Assembly (NCBI GenBank): GCA_003117195.1
Contig: BDSI01000089.1
Coordinates: forward strand, 310,001-374,000
Source: Eudorina sp. 2006-703-Eu-15
Taxonomy: Eukaryota; Chlorophyta; Chlorophyceae; Chlamydomonadales; Volvocaceae
DNA length: 64,000 nucleotides
Reading direction: 5' to 3'
A program made the translations under genes and the position numbers. Positions 12,772-23,640 of this stretch are shown here, one piece after another. Position 1 is the stretch's first letter, and every line of letters starts with the position of its first letter. The notes below the pieces were generated by a model that was not told the DNA's origin, did no database searches, and worked only from the letters and a program-made list of their open reading frames with translations.

Positions 12772-12975
12772 AGCGGTGTCAAACACTGTAATTTGTCCTG
12801 GATTGCTTTTTTCCTTGCAAACTTTCACAGTTGCAGCCTCGTTGCAAAACCTCGAGCCTCTGCAAGTTTGTACGTAGGAGACTGAGCATCTGACATTATA
12901 TCATCTAGGTTTGTTGTGATTACCTTCGGCAGCTGCTTGCGCTATCAGTCTCAGCCTGCAGTCCTCTCGATGACA

Positions 12976-14622
12976 ATGGGTTGCTGCTGCTCTCGTGAGT
13001 GACCGCGCACAGCGGTGGAGACAGCCGCAACACAAGAACCTTGATCTCCTCCTTCAAATGGCACCGCCTTGCTCACCTAGAAGCAAAGCCGCTCAGCCCG
13101 TTCCGCTGGGAGATCGTCCTCTAATGTCCCAGGCATCATGGTGGCCGGCGATTGTCCCACGGGTCACAGCCGAAAATCGGCACAGGGCCGCAACGGCCTA
13201 CCTAGCCTTGTAGGGCCGCCGACTTACCGAGGCTTGTAGGGCCGCGCAGGAAACGCCGTGTGCCTCGTGGCTCCCCGCCTGTGTGCTTTGCAGGCGCGCG
13301 CAAGCAGCACTGCCCCCCGGAGCCGCCCCCCGGGTACCGGCACCTCAGGACGCCTCGCGGGCGGGGGGGCAGCGACGGCGGCGGCGACGACGGCGACGAC
13401 GGCTTCGACAAGGGCGACAGACCGGGTCTGTCCGACGTTCCCGAGGCGAAGCCCTATTTCCCCAAGGGTGACCCCAATAAGGGGTCGCCGCCGCCAACGC
13501 CGCCGCCCCGGCCAGCGGCAGCAACCCCGGTCATGGGCTACCCGTTGGCGGCGGCCATTGGGCATCTCCAACCGACGCCACCACCGCAGCCGCCGACGCC
13601 GCAACCAACTGGTGGGTGGCCGGTCACGGCGGCTACGGGTAACCGTGTGTTGTTGTCGTACCTCAGACGACCGCAGTTACCGTTCCTCACCTCACCCGGG
13701 CGGGGAATGCCACTGGGGCTCGCCCGTGCTGCAGATACCCACCACGTGCACGTCTGCCTGTTGAACCACAAAACATCGTACAGATTACCGTACAGGCTGG
13801 TTAGCAACGTCATGGGCAAGAAGACTTGCGCAGCTCGACACTTGGGGCCCAAGCAGTAAGCACAGTAGCCGGAGGAGCACAGAAGCCGGAGGTTTCCGGT
13901 TGGACGTCTCTTTGTTTGGAACTAGAACCCCTCGCCGACTGCGGCCGAGTTTGGACCCGTTCGCCCGCCTGCTTGCAGGACACACCCCGCCAGCGCCCCT
14001 GTACCCGCAAGTGCCGTACACCTACCGAGCCATCAAGCCCTATGAAGGACGTGAGTGCGCACCAGCCGCCGGAGGAGGGGAGGGGGCCCGTGGGGATCCT
14101 TCCCGGGTGGGTTCTGCGGCGACTTAGGTCCAGTCCCCAGCCGCCTTCACGCACGGAACGCCTCTCAAACGTCGTCGCGAACGCCTCTCGAACACCCAGT
14201 GGGGGGCACATGGGCACAGCGCATGGGAGCACAGCCCGGGTACTCCAGTCGTGAAAAACCGGCGAGGGCAGCGCAAGCTGCTCCCAGGATTAACGGAAAG
14301 GCGCTCGTTTGAACTGTTGACCCCGCGCCGCGTGCACCTTCCTTCCGTCGATCTTCCATTCCCCCGAGACAGTATCGCTCCGCCGTCCCCCGCCCTCCTG
14401 ACGGGGGACACAAGGGAGAGCTGCGGGGGCGCTGCGGGGTACTGCCATCGGCAGTGACCTCAGGACCCCGCTGATGGCCGCACTGGCGAACGGACCGCGG
14501 TCGCACGCCAGGACAGGGCCACCCCAGGACACGGCCACGTGCGACTTACCTCTAGCTGCCCCCTACCCCCCCCTACCCCCCCTACCCCCTACCCCCGCCC
14601 CGCAGCCTCCTTGCTGGACTGA
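12976..14622 (+). CDS. Met-Gly-Cys proline-rich protein, tandem family copy A
   Basis: Proposed exons 12976-12994, 13294-13638, 13979-14050 and 14606-14622; every intron is phase 1 and the total is 150 residues. The 19-base first exon encodes MGCCCS followed by a split Arg, a classic N-myristoylation (Gly2) plus palmitoylation (Cys3-5) start that would place the protein on a membrane. Exon 2 gives CPPEPPPGY, an acidic Asp/Gly run, then DPNKGSPPPTPPP. Exon 3 is Pro/Tyr-rich (PPAPLYPQVPYTYR). Unlike copies B and C, no glycine-rich hydrophobic tail is seen; the model ends after a tiny last exon encoding SLLD. It could instead splice on to exons of copy B, since all phases match. TGTAA at 15112-15116 argues for a separate gene. 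Function unknown. Confidence 0.55.
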
Positions 14623-15111
14623 CCAAGTCGAGGTGGCTGCAGCATCGCGGGGAGCGCACTCTCGATGACACGATGATGCGTTTCCGGTGCTGCCTGCCCT
14701 CGTGTACCGTGTTTCGAACTAGTTAACCCCTGGCGGCGTTGGAGGCCTCCGCGATTGCAATCGGGATCGTTGGTTGTGAGCCGGGGCCCGGGAGTATCGC
14801 TTGATTGGATGGGGTCGCGGGTCGGACGACGGCGGGTTGCCGTACGGATGTGTGGGTGGAAAGGGGGGTTTACGGTCGTTGGCTCTCATCGCGTCTCTCT
14901 GCGGTGTGTTACCTGGGAGCTTTCACCCGGGTCCCTTACAGACATACCCTCTTGTCCTCGGTGCTTGTGTTTTTGAATGGCGCGGAGGGCTTCTTACACG
15001 GTCTTATTGAACGGATGTTGCAGCAGACCTCCGAAAGTGATGGCCAGGGCTGTGTTGATTTTTCTCTCGCACGGTTTCCGTTCCCGGTTTATGGCACTAA
15101 ATTAGGGCAAC

Positions 15112-15116
15112 TGTAA
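15112..15116 (+). terminator. Possible TGTAA poly(A) signal of family copy A
   Basis: TGTAA 490 bases after the proposed copy A stop and 428 bases before the start of copy B. Bases 14623-15543 hold no gene I can support. Confidence 0.45.
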
Positions 15117-15543
15117 CGCCTTTCATTCGGTCCTCGAGGCCATGTCGTCAACGTCCTTGCGCGACAAGGTCATCATCGGCCGACGGGCAGGGAGCGGGGG
15201 AACGACCAGGGTGAGCCGTGTGATGGCAAATGCTTACCGTTTTCTCAATCGATGCAACTGGACAGGAAATGAACGTTTCGTGTGGCGACGCAAGGCCAAG
15301 GTCGCCATCGTGGGCACACGTGGCGCACCGTGCGTTGGAGCGGCATCACGTTTCCAAACAGGGAAAACTTGTCGCGCCAGCGCGGACGCCATAGAATCAC
15401 ACGCTTTACACAAGAAATCCGAGGTCCTCTCCTGTTTCCAACACCTCGCAAACACCTCGGAAACACAGCCAGAAAGACTAGCGCTTATTGAAGCTGACTG
15501 CAAACAATTCTATTCATCTAATACACAGACGGTCGCACAGGAG

Positions 15544-16845
15544 ATGGGATGCTGCGGGTCAAGGCCAGGTAAGCCTGGGGCCCTGCCTGGGCCTAACCTG
15601 TCCTCACGAACCTTGGGTCAGTAGTTTGCCCCGACAACCTGATGTAAGCACGACGTGCATGTGTTTACGGTAGCAGCTTACGAACAATCGGCTTCTGGTT
15701 CAGAAGCCAGGAGCGGAGCGGAAGCAAACCCGTTATAGTGGCGCCAACCGCTGTACGTTGCTCGTTCGGCAGGTGCGTGATCGCAGCCCTCCGTCCCTGA
15801 GCTGACTTGAACCGACTGATCCGCGCCCGCAGATGTGGTCGAGGACGACCCGGTCCGCCTGTACGGGCCCTATGCGGCGGGGGCGTATCCGCCGCCGCGG
15901 CCCGCGTGCCCGCAGACCTACGGTCCGTTCCAGGATCCGAATCCCTCGGGACCCCGGCTGCCCCACCAGGGTTGGCTGGCGGCCGATTCAGGTGAGCTCT
16001 CAGCTCTCAGCGGCCGCTCCGGCGGTGGATGAGACCCGCATGCCGTATCATCAGCCGGGGGTGAGCCGGAGGGGCGGCCGCGGCTTTCGTTTCTGCTGTG
16101 TGCCCATCGCGCGCTCGGCATGTCCGGCCGCCGGCAAGCCGTTCCTCGCATACCTCGCTGACCGTGCGCGGGTCTGGGACCAGGTATCCCAGAGGGCGGG
16201 TCGCAGCATTGGGTCCCCCTGGTCGGGATCTCAGGGTGGGTCGGGCGGCGCGACTGCGGACCAGGGAACGGGACAGAGCTGAGCGCCAGTTGTCGGGGGG
16301 GTGTGACAGCGGCAGCCCAGGCCGCAGCCCAGGCCGCCGCCCAGGTCGGTGCCTTCCCTCTCTGCCCCTCTCCCGAGGGGGAGAGGGGAAGGGGGCCCAA
16401 GCAGCGAGGCGCATGGCGCGAGCTCAGGTGCGACTGTGCCTTGCCTTCTGTGTCACTCTGTGCAGCAGGAACGGCGCCGCTTCTGCAACCGTCACAGCAG
16501 CCGCAGCAGCCGCTGCTGCAGACAGAGACGTTCGTGCCGCAGGCGCCCCTGTACCCGCAGCCGTACCAACCGCAGGCCCAGCCGGGTTACCCGCAGCAGT
16601 ACCCACCTGGCCAGGGGCAGGTACCGCCGGGGCCCTTCCAGTCGGCCCTCACATCCGGGTACCCGGCAGCTGGGGCAAGACCGGGGCCGGCGAGCAGACC
16701 CGCAGGCGGCCTGTCCGGGGGCCTGGGTGGCGCCGGAGGTGCCGCCATGGCGGGACTCGGCGGCCTAGCTGCCGGGGTGCTGCTCGGAAGCGCACTGGAT
16801 GGTGATGGGCTTTCCGTGTTCGATAGCGTCGGCGATGCGTTTTAG
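15544..16845 (+). CDS. Met-Gly-Cys proline-rich protein with glycine-zipper tail, tandem family copy B
   Basis: Proposed exons 15544-15568, 15833-15991 and 16466-16845 (stop TAG), both introns phase 1, 187 residues. Exon 1 encodes MGCCGSRP, a myristoyl/palmitoyl acceptor start. The middle is Pro/Gln/Tyr-rich (GPYAAGAYPPPRP, QPGYPQQYPPGQGQVPPGP). The C-terminus is a Gly/Ala/Leu hydrophobic stretch (GLGGLAAGVLLGSALDGDG) and an acidic end. This order resembles plant XYPPX/glycine-proline-rich proteins, whose glycine zipper can enter or associate with membranes; whether they are homologous is unknown. The last acceptor is a tandem CAGCAG, so residue counts may vary by one. It is paralogous to copies A and C by N-terminal motif, composition, intron phase and position. 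Confidence 0.72.
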
Positions 16846-18378
16846 GTTCGGGCGATAGGGTGTCAGGCACCGTTGGTGGTTCGTCCCGTTGTGGTCCCGG
16901 AGCAAGTTGGTCGGTTTTGTCGAACTGGTGGTTGTGCGGCAGGCGATCGTACGGTCGTTTGGGCTGCTATTTGCTTATACGGCAACACGAGTGTAGCTCG
17001 GCGTTGTTCTGTTTCTCTTCAATGAAGACCGAAGCGTGAGCTCATTGCTTTGCTTCCGAGTGATAGGGGCAGCCAAGCGTCATGCAACGTGACAGGATGA
17101 GACCAGTCGCCGTCCCTGACCGGCGCGGCGATGCCTGGCATTCAGCACAGCTACTGTCAGCATTGGCGGTATGTCTCGCTCGCGCGGGCAGGACCCGTTG
17201 CAGGTAGCTAGGGAGTCCGGTGGTACGCTTTCGCGATCGAGCCTATGCTCCGTGAATCCTCAGCTCGGGCAACGGACAAACAGAGCTGAGCAAGCAACCA
17301 AGGAAGAGTGCCAGCATCGCCATGCCTGAACCGCATCGGGCCCTGACAAGGGGCCGTTCAGCGTTGACGCGGTCGATGGCGGTTGGCAGTTAGTGGTTGT
17401 ACTGCTGTGGATTCCGTTGCCAGGATTGCAGGGGTCCTTTGCTGCGCAGTCGGCATGTGGGGTGGGCCGGGAAGGGCCCCACTGAAGCGTTCGGGGTACG
17501 TTGTAGCGACAAGACGGGAGGTCACCCGGACTCGAACACTGGCGGTGCCCGTGTCTGGCTGGGGGTGGTGCCTGGTCGTGGGTTGGCTGGAAGCCCATTA
17601 CGGCCTACCTAGTATCTACCAACAAAGTTTTCAACGGGTGCCGAACTGCCGATTGGCCGTGTCCACGTGTCGCATCTAAGACGCGGTTCGTATGTGGTAC
17701 TGATCATGGAGGGAATCGGGCCGGTAGCCTTCATTCACTCGTGCGCCTCGCTGCATGTGGAATGTGAAACATGCGGCGGCTGCGTGCAACCTGACGGCGC
17801 TGTGCGCTCGGTTGCTTGACTTGACGCAAGGACCGTCCTTGCTTAGGCAAAGCGGCTTGGGTCTGGCTTCACTGCTTCGTAAATTATGGATTAGAAATAT
17901 AAGGTGATGCAACGGGCGCTGAGTTGCGATGGACGAAAGGCTACTCTGCTGCGCACGTGCGCAGGAGGACGGTCATCGGGTGATGAGGGAGGTAGTTAGT
18001 GCAGTGGTCGCGCACGTCCCTCGTAATCTTGTGGCAACAAGCTGACCATTGATTGGAAAATCTAGCGTTGTAATGTTATGGTTATTTTTGGATTTTTCCA
18101 AGCACGTAGCCGTGCGGCTACGAGTCTATGGCGTGAAATATGCGGGCCCGATGGTTTTGGCTGTCTGACCGCGGCACTTTGTCAAGAACAACCCAGAATA
18201 CAAACGTTTTGTGTTTGCTTTCTTTATAAAGGAACATAGTACCCATATTTTTCGTTGCAACTTTCTCTCTTCGGAGAGTTCTACGAACAGACTCCGCTCG
18301 ACGGCCTATCGGGCACGCCAGCACTTAAGCTGCGTACAGAAGAGCTGATATCTTGTATTTCGACTTCAAGTTTTAATT
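16846..18378. other. Intergenic stretch between family copies B and C
   Basis: About 1.5 kb with falling GC towards 18000-18370. No open frame here has recognisable domains. A TGTAA at 18069-18073 is far from the copy B stop. The promoter of copy C is presumably in the AT-richer 18050-18378 part. Confidence 0.4.
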
Positions 18379-19924
18379 ATGGGCTGTGGCGCATCGAAAG
18401 GTGCGCGTTGGGGTTCTATATTCGGTCCGCTGGTCTGCCCTCTTTTTTCCAGTGTTAAACGACACTCCGCAGCTCAACGCTATAACATTGGCAGCAGCTG
18501 ATCCATCTCCATCTCAAGGCTTATGGCGCGGCTGAGGCTGAACCTGCTCGCTTTGGCGAACCCTGCGTAGGTAATAAGGGGGTACACGACCCCCACCACA
18601 GCGGCGGCCAACCACCTCCCGCGGGATATCCCCCGGGACCTGGCGGCTATCCTCAGGCGGGAGCACCTCCGCCCGGTGCCTACCCGGGTGGGCCGCCACC
18701 ACCCGGCTACGGGGCCCCGCCAGGGGCCCCGCCAGGGCCCCCGCCAGGTGCGCGGAACCCACCGACCGCCTTGGCTTCTGTCCTTCGCCACCATGAGATT
18801 TAGGCTTCGCATAAATGGTGCATAGCCTGTCAAACTTTCGATTACTTGGCATGTACAAAAGCGCTCGCTGGACGGCCTCGACAGACAGATGAAAACAGAT
18901 GAAATCAATGAAGAACTAGAACTGTGTATTACAGCAGGGCCCTGGAAGTGCCGGCGTGACCCTATTCGCTGCCTCCCCTCGTCCCTCGAAGGTCAACTGC
19001 GCCGAAGCAGCAGCGGTGGCAGTTCCAGCAGCAGTGGCAGCGGCGGCAGTCGCCACAAGAAGAAGCACCCGCAAGCACAGCCGGGCTATCCACCGGCAGG
19101 GGCGCCGGCCCCAGCGTACGGCGCGCCCATGCAACCTGGCGCGTACGGCGCCCCGGCCCCCGGCGCGCCCCCGCCCCCTGGCTACGGCGCCCCGCCCCCG
19201 CCGCCTGGCGCATACGGTGCCCCACCACCGCAGCAGTACGGCGCCCCACCGCCTGGTGTGTACGGCGCCCCGCCGTCACCTGGCTATGGCGCGCCTCCTC
19301 CGCCTGGTGTGTACGGCGCCCCTCCACCGTACGGCTCCCCACAGCCTTACGGCGCCCCGCCTCCTGGCTACGGATACGGCGGCGGACAGCACGGTGAGGA
19401 GGCGACCCCCTTCTGCCTGTGGCCGCCTGTCGTGTACCGTCCGTGGCCCACCCACCAGCCTTGGCGATCCACATCCCTTAGTCCCTTGGCAGCTGGTTCG
19501 TGAGCCGTACCTTGATGCTGGTGCAGCTCCCTGGCGGCCCCTGGCCGCCCTGCTTAGTACCTGTACGGCAACCCCATGGGCAGATATGCGGGCGGATAGG
19601 GTAGCTCCACCGAGGAGCCTAAGCGTTTTTGGCCAATTGCAAGTGGCCACCGGCAAGTGGCGAGGGCCAGCTGCCGTAGGATGTCGGTACACCCCGGCCC
19701 CGGACGCCCCGAGTGGTGGCCCAATGCTAAATGGTCCCCGTCCCCCGTCCCGGTGCCTGACAGGGTACCACCAGCAGCAGCAGCACCACCACCACCAGCA
19801 CCGTCATGGTATGGGCACGGGCACCGCCGTCGCGCTGGGCGTGGCGGGCGGTGCCGCGGCGGTGCTGGGTACGGCGCTGCTGGTGGATGCCATGGATGGG
19901 GACCTGGGCGACGCAGGGTTCTGA
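18379..19924 (+). CDS. Met-Gly-Cys protein with PPPGYGAP repeats and glycine-zipper tail, tandem family copy C
   Basis: Proposed exons 18379-18400, 18571-18747, 18935-19393 and 19764-19924 (stop TGA), all introns phase 1, 272 residues. Exon 1 encodes MGCGASK, again a myristoyl/palmitoyl start. Exon 2 begins GNKG, like the DPNKGS of copy A, and continues QPPPAGYPPGPGGY. Exon 3 has a Ser/Gly linker, a basic RHKKKH patch and about nine tandem units of the kind PPPGYGAP/PPGVYGAP. The last exon has a Gln/His run and a hydrophobic glycine zipper (ALGVAGGAAAVLGTALLVDA) with an acidic end, matching copy B. The exon 3 acceptor is ambiguous (18935, 18938 or near 18990). Likely a membrane-anchored, self-associating protein; function unknown. 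Confidence 0.7.
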
Positions 19925-22000
19925 GGGGCGCTCTGCGGGTGGGAGTGCTGCTGCGGGTGCTGCTGCTGCTGCTGCGGCGGCGGCGGCGGCGGCAGCGGAT
20001 GGACGGGACCCGACGACGGGACTGAATCAGGCGGCCGCCCGACGGGTGCCTGCCCTGCTTGGATGTACTTGAGCTCAATCCATCACTTCGAGGGAGCAGC
20101 GCGGCGGACATCGTTGACGTCGGAGAGCGGTGTGGGGGGGACCCTTAGGGGTGGGGCGGCGTTGTGCGGCACTGCGTCTTGCGGTGCCTTGGCCGCCGCT
20201 GTGCGAGGAGCCTTCCTGCAGTTGAAATAGGGACGGGGGCCCAAACTTTTCTCTCTGAACCACTATATATGTCAGCCACATGGCAGTGCACCATGATGCG
20301 GATCCTGGGTGCCCGCCGGGGCCTCCATTTACTGCTAACCCGGCACTGCGAATGGAGTACCTCGGCGCGCTACCACTATCGCGTCGCAACGTCGCATGCG
20401 CGCGGTGGTGCGCATCCTGCCAGCCAGATCTTGGCCGCGCCTTGGCGCAACCCACACACACCGTACACCTTACTGCTATATGGCTGGGAGCGGGGGAAGG
20501 GGGTCCTGTATGTGGGATGCGCCTGGTCTGGCTTTTGTGAGCGGCTGAAGACGGTGTTTTCGTGATTCCACACGGGCTTGGGACATCTTGATCGTATACT
20601 GGCTCCTTTCCAGCTAGCGATGCTACGACTAGTTTGACGGTACGGACGGCAGGTTTTGACAATACACGGTGCAGCTCTCGGTGGTGGTGCCGTATCGGAG
20701 TACGCTGCACGGGCTCCTCCTTATTACACGTGCATAGTCTAAGCTGCTCAAGTACGGTCGAGATTACGTCGACCTGGCATGCGGGCGCGGCAGTGCTATG
20801 TCAACGCCTCGCGCGCGCTTTTCAAACTAGCTCGCATGTCTTGATGGACCCGCGTCTGGCACTTGCTAAAATCCACATGGGCCCATACCTCAGGTTCCCC
20901 CAACGCCGCAAGTTGCGGTTGCGGCGTCTGCTTGCGAACGGACGGACGCCAACTATGCAAACCCACTTTGTTCGTACCGTTGCCGTGTATGTTTTACGTA
21001 TGTTGTACGCGTTCGAAGGGCCGGCACAAGGGTTTTGTTGAAGGTTTGCATGGTGCACAATTATTCACAGGCTTTCTTGATTCCGTTGAGGAGCAACTCA
21101 ATCGAACATCAACACCCTGCGGGTTCCTCACAAACCACACTGCGGCGGTGGCAAGGATACCGTAACATGTAAAGTAGGTCTCGTCTCGGCTCCCTGAAAC
21201 CCGCCGGACGATGCCCTCCGGGGACCTGTCGTCAGCCGAGACACCGTGTCCACCACCGCCGTACGGTACGTCCGCCAGAACCTTAATGCGACTCCAGGGG
21301 CAACTGCAGCGCTGCGGCCGTTTAGCCCGGGACCGCTACGCCGCACCTCTATCCATCCCTCGGCCCCGGCCCTGCGGGCTTTGATTGCCCCCGCCCGCAG
21401 GTTCGGCGGCCCCCGGCCAGATACGGCAAGACCGCCCGCCCCTCCGGGCTCCCACGGCGACCCCCTTGTCCGGACTGGGGTGTTGGGGCGAGCTCCCGAG
21501 GCAAGGCCGAAAGGGAGGGAAGGACCCAGCGCACCCCGCCCTCGGGGCCCCAGCACACCCCCAGGTACGCCCCACCCTCACCCCGCCCCACACCCACCCA
21601 CAGGACACGCGACCAGAGCCGCGCCCCCCTGCCTCCTCCACTCCCAAACACATTCAGGGCCCGCCAACACCTTCCCCGCACGCCCTCGCGGCGCCTGCCT
21701 GCATCCATACACATATCCGTAAGTTTTTCCTCGCAGGTTCTATGGTAAGTCTATTGCCACCTGGGATCGGGCGGGCCGGCGGGTTGCAATTCTAAACACA
21801 TCCGTACACAGACACGCGCGCGCGTCACGCCGGCGCTCGGCATCTCTACGGACCTCGTCTTGGAGCTGACTACCCGGGGTAACTCATTGGTTCCCGTCGT
21901 CATCGTCATCGGCCTCCCCTCTCGCAGCTCGGCTCTCCCAATTAAGATGTGCACATATAATGATGATGTGCAGCAACCAGCACCCAACCGACCTCCTCCC
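19925..22000. other. Gene-poor stretch after the tandem family
   Basis: About 2 kb. Bases 19925-20050 are GC-rich with CTG/CGG triplet runs, probably 3' UTR of copy C. A plus-strand TGTAA is at 21168-21172. Bases 21240-21720 are pyrimidine-rich with Pro/Arg-rich frames on both strands and no convincing exon. The minus gene at 22001 should end in this interval. No gene supported. Confidence 0.4.
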
Positions 22001-23579
22001 CTACAGCTGAGGCGGCTGCAGGGGCTGGCCAGGGTCGGGTACAGGCAGCTGACCCGCCGCGTGCAGCAACGGGTGGCTGGCTCCGAAACCCGGGAGCGCA
22101 ACCCCGCCCGCGACCGCCGCCCCCACTTGCGCAGCCGCCAGTAGGCCCTCAAGCTGCTGCTGCTGGCCGTGGCTGGCCGCGGGCGGCATCCCCACCCCGC
22201 CCGCAGGATCGACTGCGCTCCCGCCCACACCCACCGCCGCCGCCATCAACGCGGCCTGCAGGGGCCCAAGCAGCGGCACCGCCGCCGCTGCCGCTGATGC
22301 GGCGCCACCGGGCACCACGCCACCGCCGGTGGCCACCCCGGGCTGTTGGTACGCACTCCCACCCGGCACGGAGCCACCAGCCAGCCCGGCGATGCAGGAG
22401 TGGACCGGGGCACTGGGCCCCACCGCGGCTGCCCCGGCCCCGGCTGCTGCTGCCCCTAGCCCCCAGGGCTGCGTCACCGCCGGATGCGGGTGCGGACTCG
22501 GCACCAGAGTTGTCCCCAGCGGCGGAAGCGGCGCCGAAACTGCCGCGGCGGCCGCGGGGACTTGCGGGCTCTGTGCCCCGTGCTGCTGCTGTTGTTGTTG
22601 TTGCTGGTGGTGGTGCTGTTGTTGGTGAGATAGCTGCTGTTGGTGGTGCTGCTGCTGGTGGGAGAGCTGTTGCGCCAGCTGTTGGGAGAGCGTGGCGAGC
22701 GGGAGGGTGGGCAGCTGCTGCAGCCGCTGCCGCGACTCCAGCTCCACCACCACGCTGGCGGCCTCCCCGGGCAGCAGCCCCGCCTGCATCAGCACCGTCA
22801 GCTGCATCGACTGAGGCAGGCGAGCCAGCACGTCGCCGGAGACACGTGCCTCCCGGCAGCGGGCGATGGCGGCGGCGGGGTTGCTGAGCACCGCACCAAT
22901 GACTGCATCCAGGTCAACGGGCTGGGAATGTGCCGCTGCAGCTGCCAGCGGCAAGGGCAGCGCCGCCGCCGCCCCCGGCTGCAGCATTCCGCCGGGAACG
23001 GCCGCTGCGGCAGCCGCCGCCGCCGCCACGGCGGCGGTGTTGACGGCGGAAAGGAGCTGACTGCTCGGGCCCAGAGCGCAGGGCCGGGCGGCCGCGGGGG
23101 AGTTGGAGGCGGGGGCGGTAGCAGGGCCAGCGGCCGCGACTGTGCCGGCGGGCTGGGAGGCAAGGGGCGGCGCAATCCCCAGCGATGGACCGGCTGCGGC
23201 CCCGGCTTGCAGCTGGGGCGGCGGTGGAGGTTGTTGCGGCTGCGGTTCAGCGGGCAAGTGCTGCTCCTGGGGGAAGGAGCACACATGGCAGCGAGAAGCG
23301 ACGGAAGCCCTTGAGGGAAGCTTTTGGAGGACGAGTTCCCCGAACTCGTCCTCCATGGTCAATGGGGCCAAGTTATCTACGTGAGCTCCACAGGAGCCCC
23401 ACAGCTGGCTCCGACGCAAGCTGGGCAACAGGTCTCTCCAGTCGCTTCGCGGTGTGTGTGGTCGCAAGCTCGTGCGAGGCTCCGTGCCTCACCGCTCCTC
23501 CTCCAGCGTCCGCCCGCCCGCCCGCCCAACCGCTGCCCCCGGGGGCGACATCGTCGCGGACCTCTCACCCTCACCCTCG

Positions 23580-23640
<61 letters not shown>

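Noticed and set aside
21246..21720. Pro/Arg-rich plus-strand frame with a possible donor at its end
   Set aside because: Pyrimidine-rich low-complexity sequence with no conserved-looking segment or partner exon.
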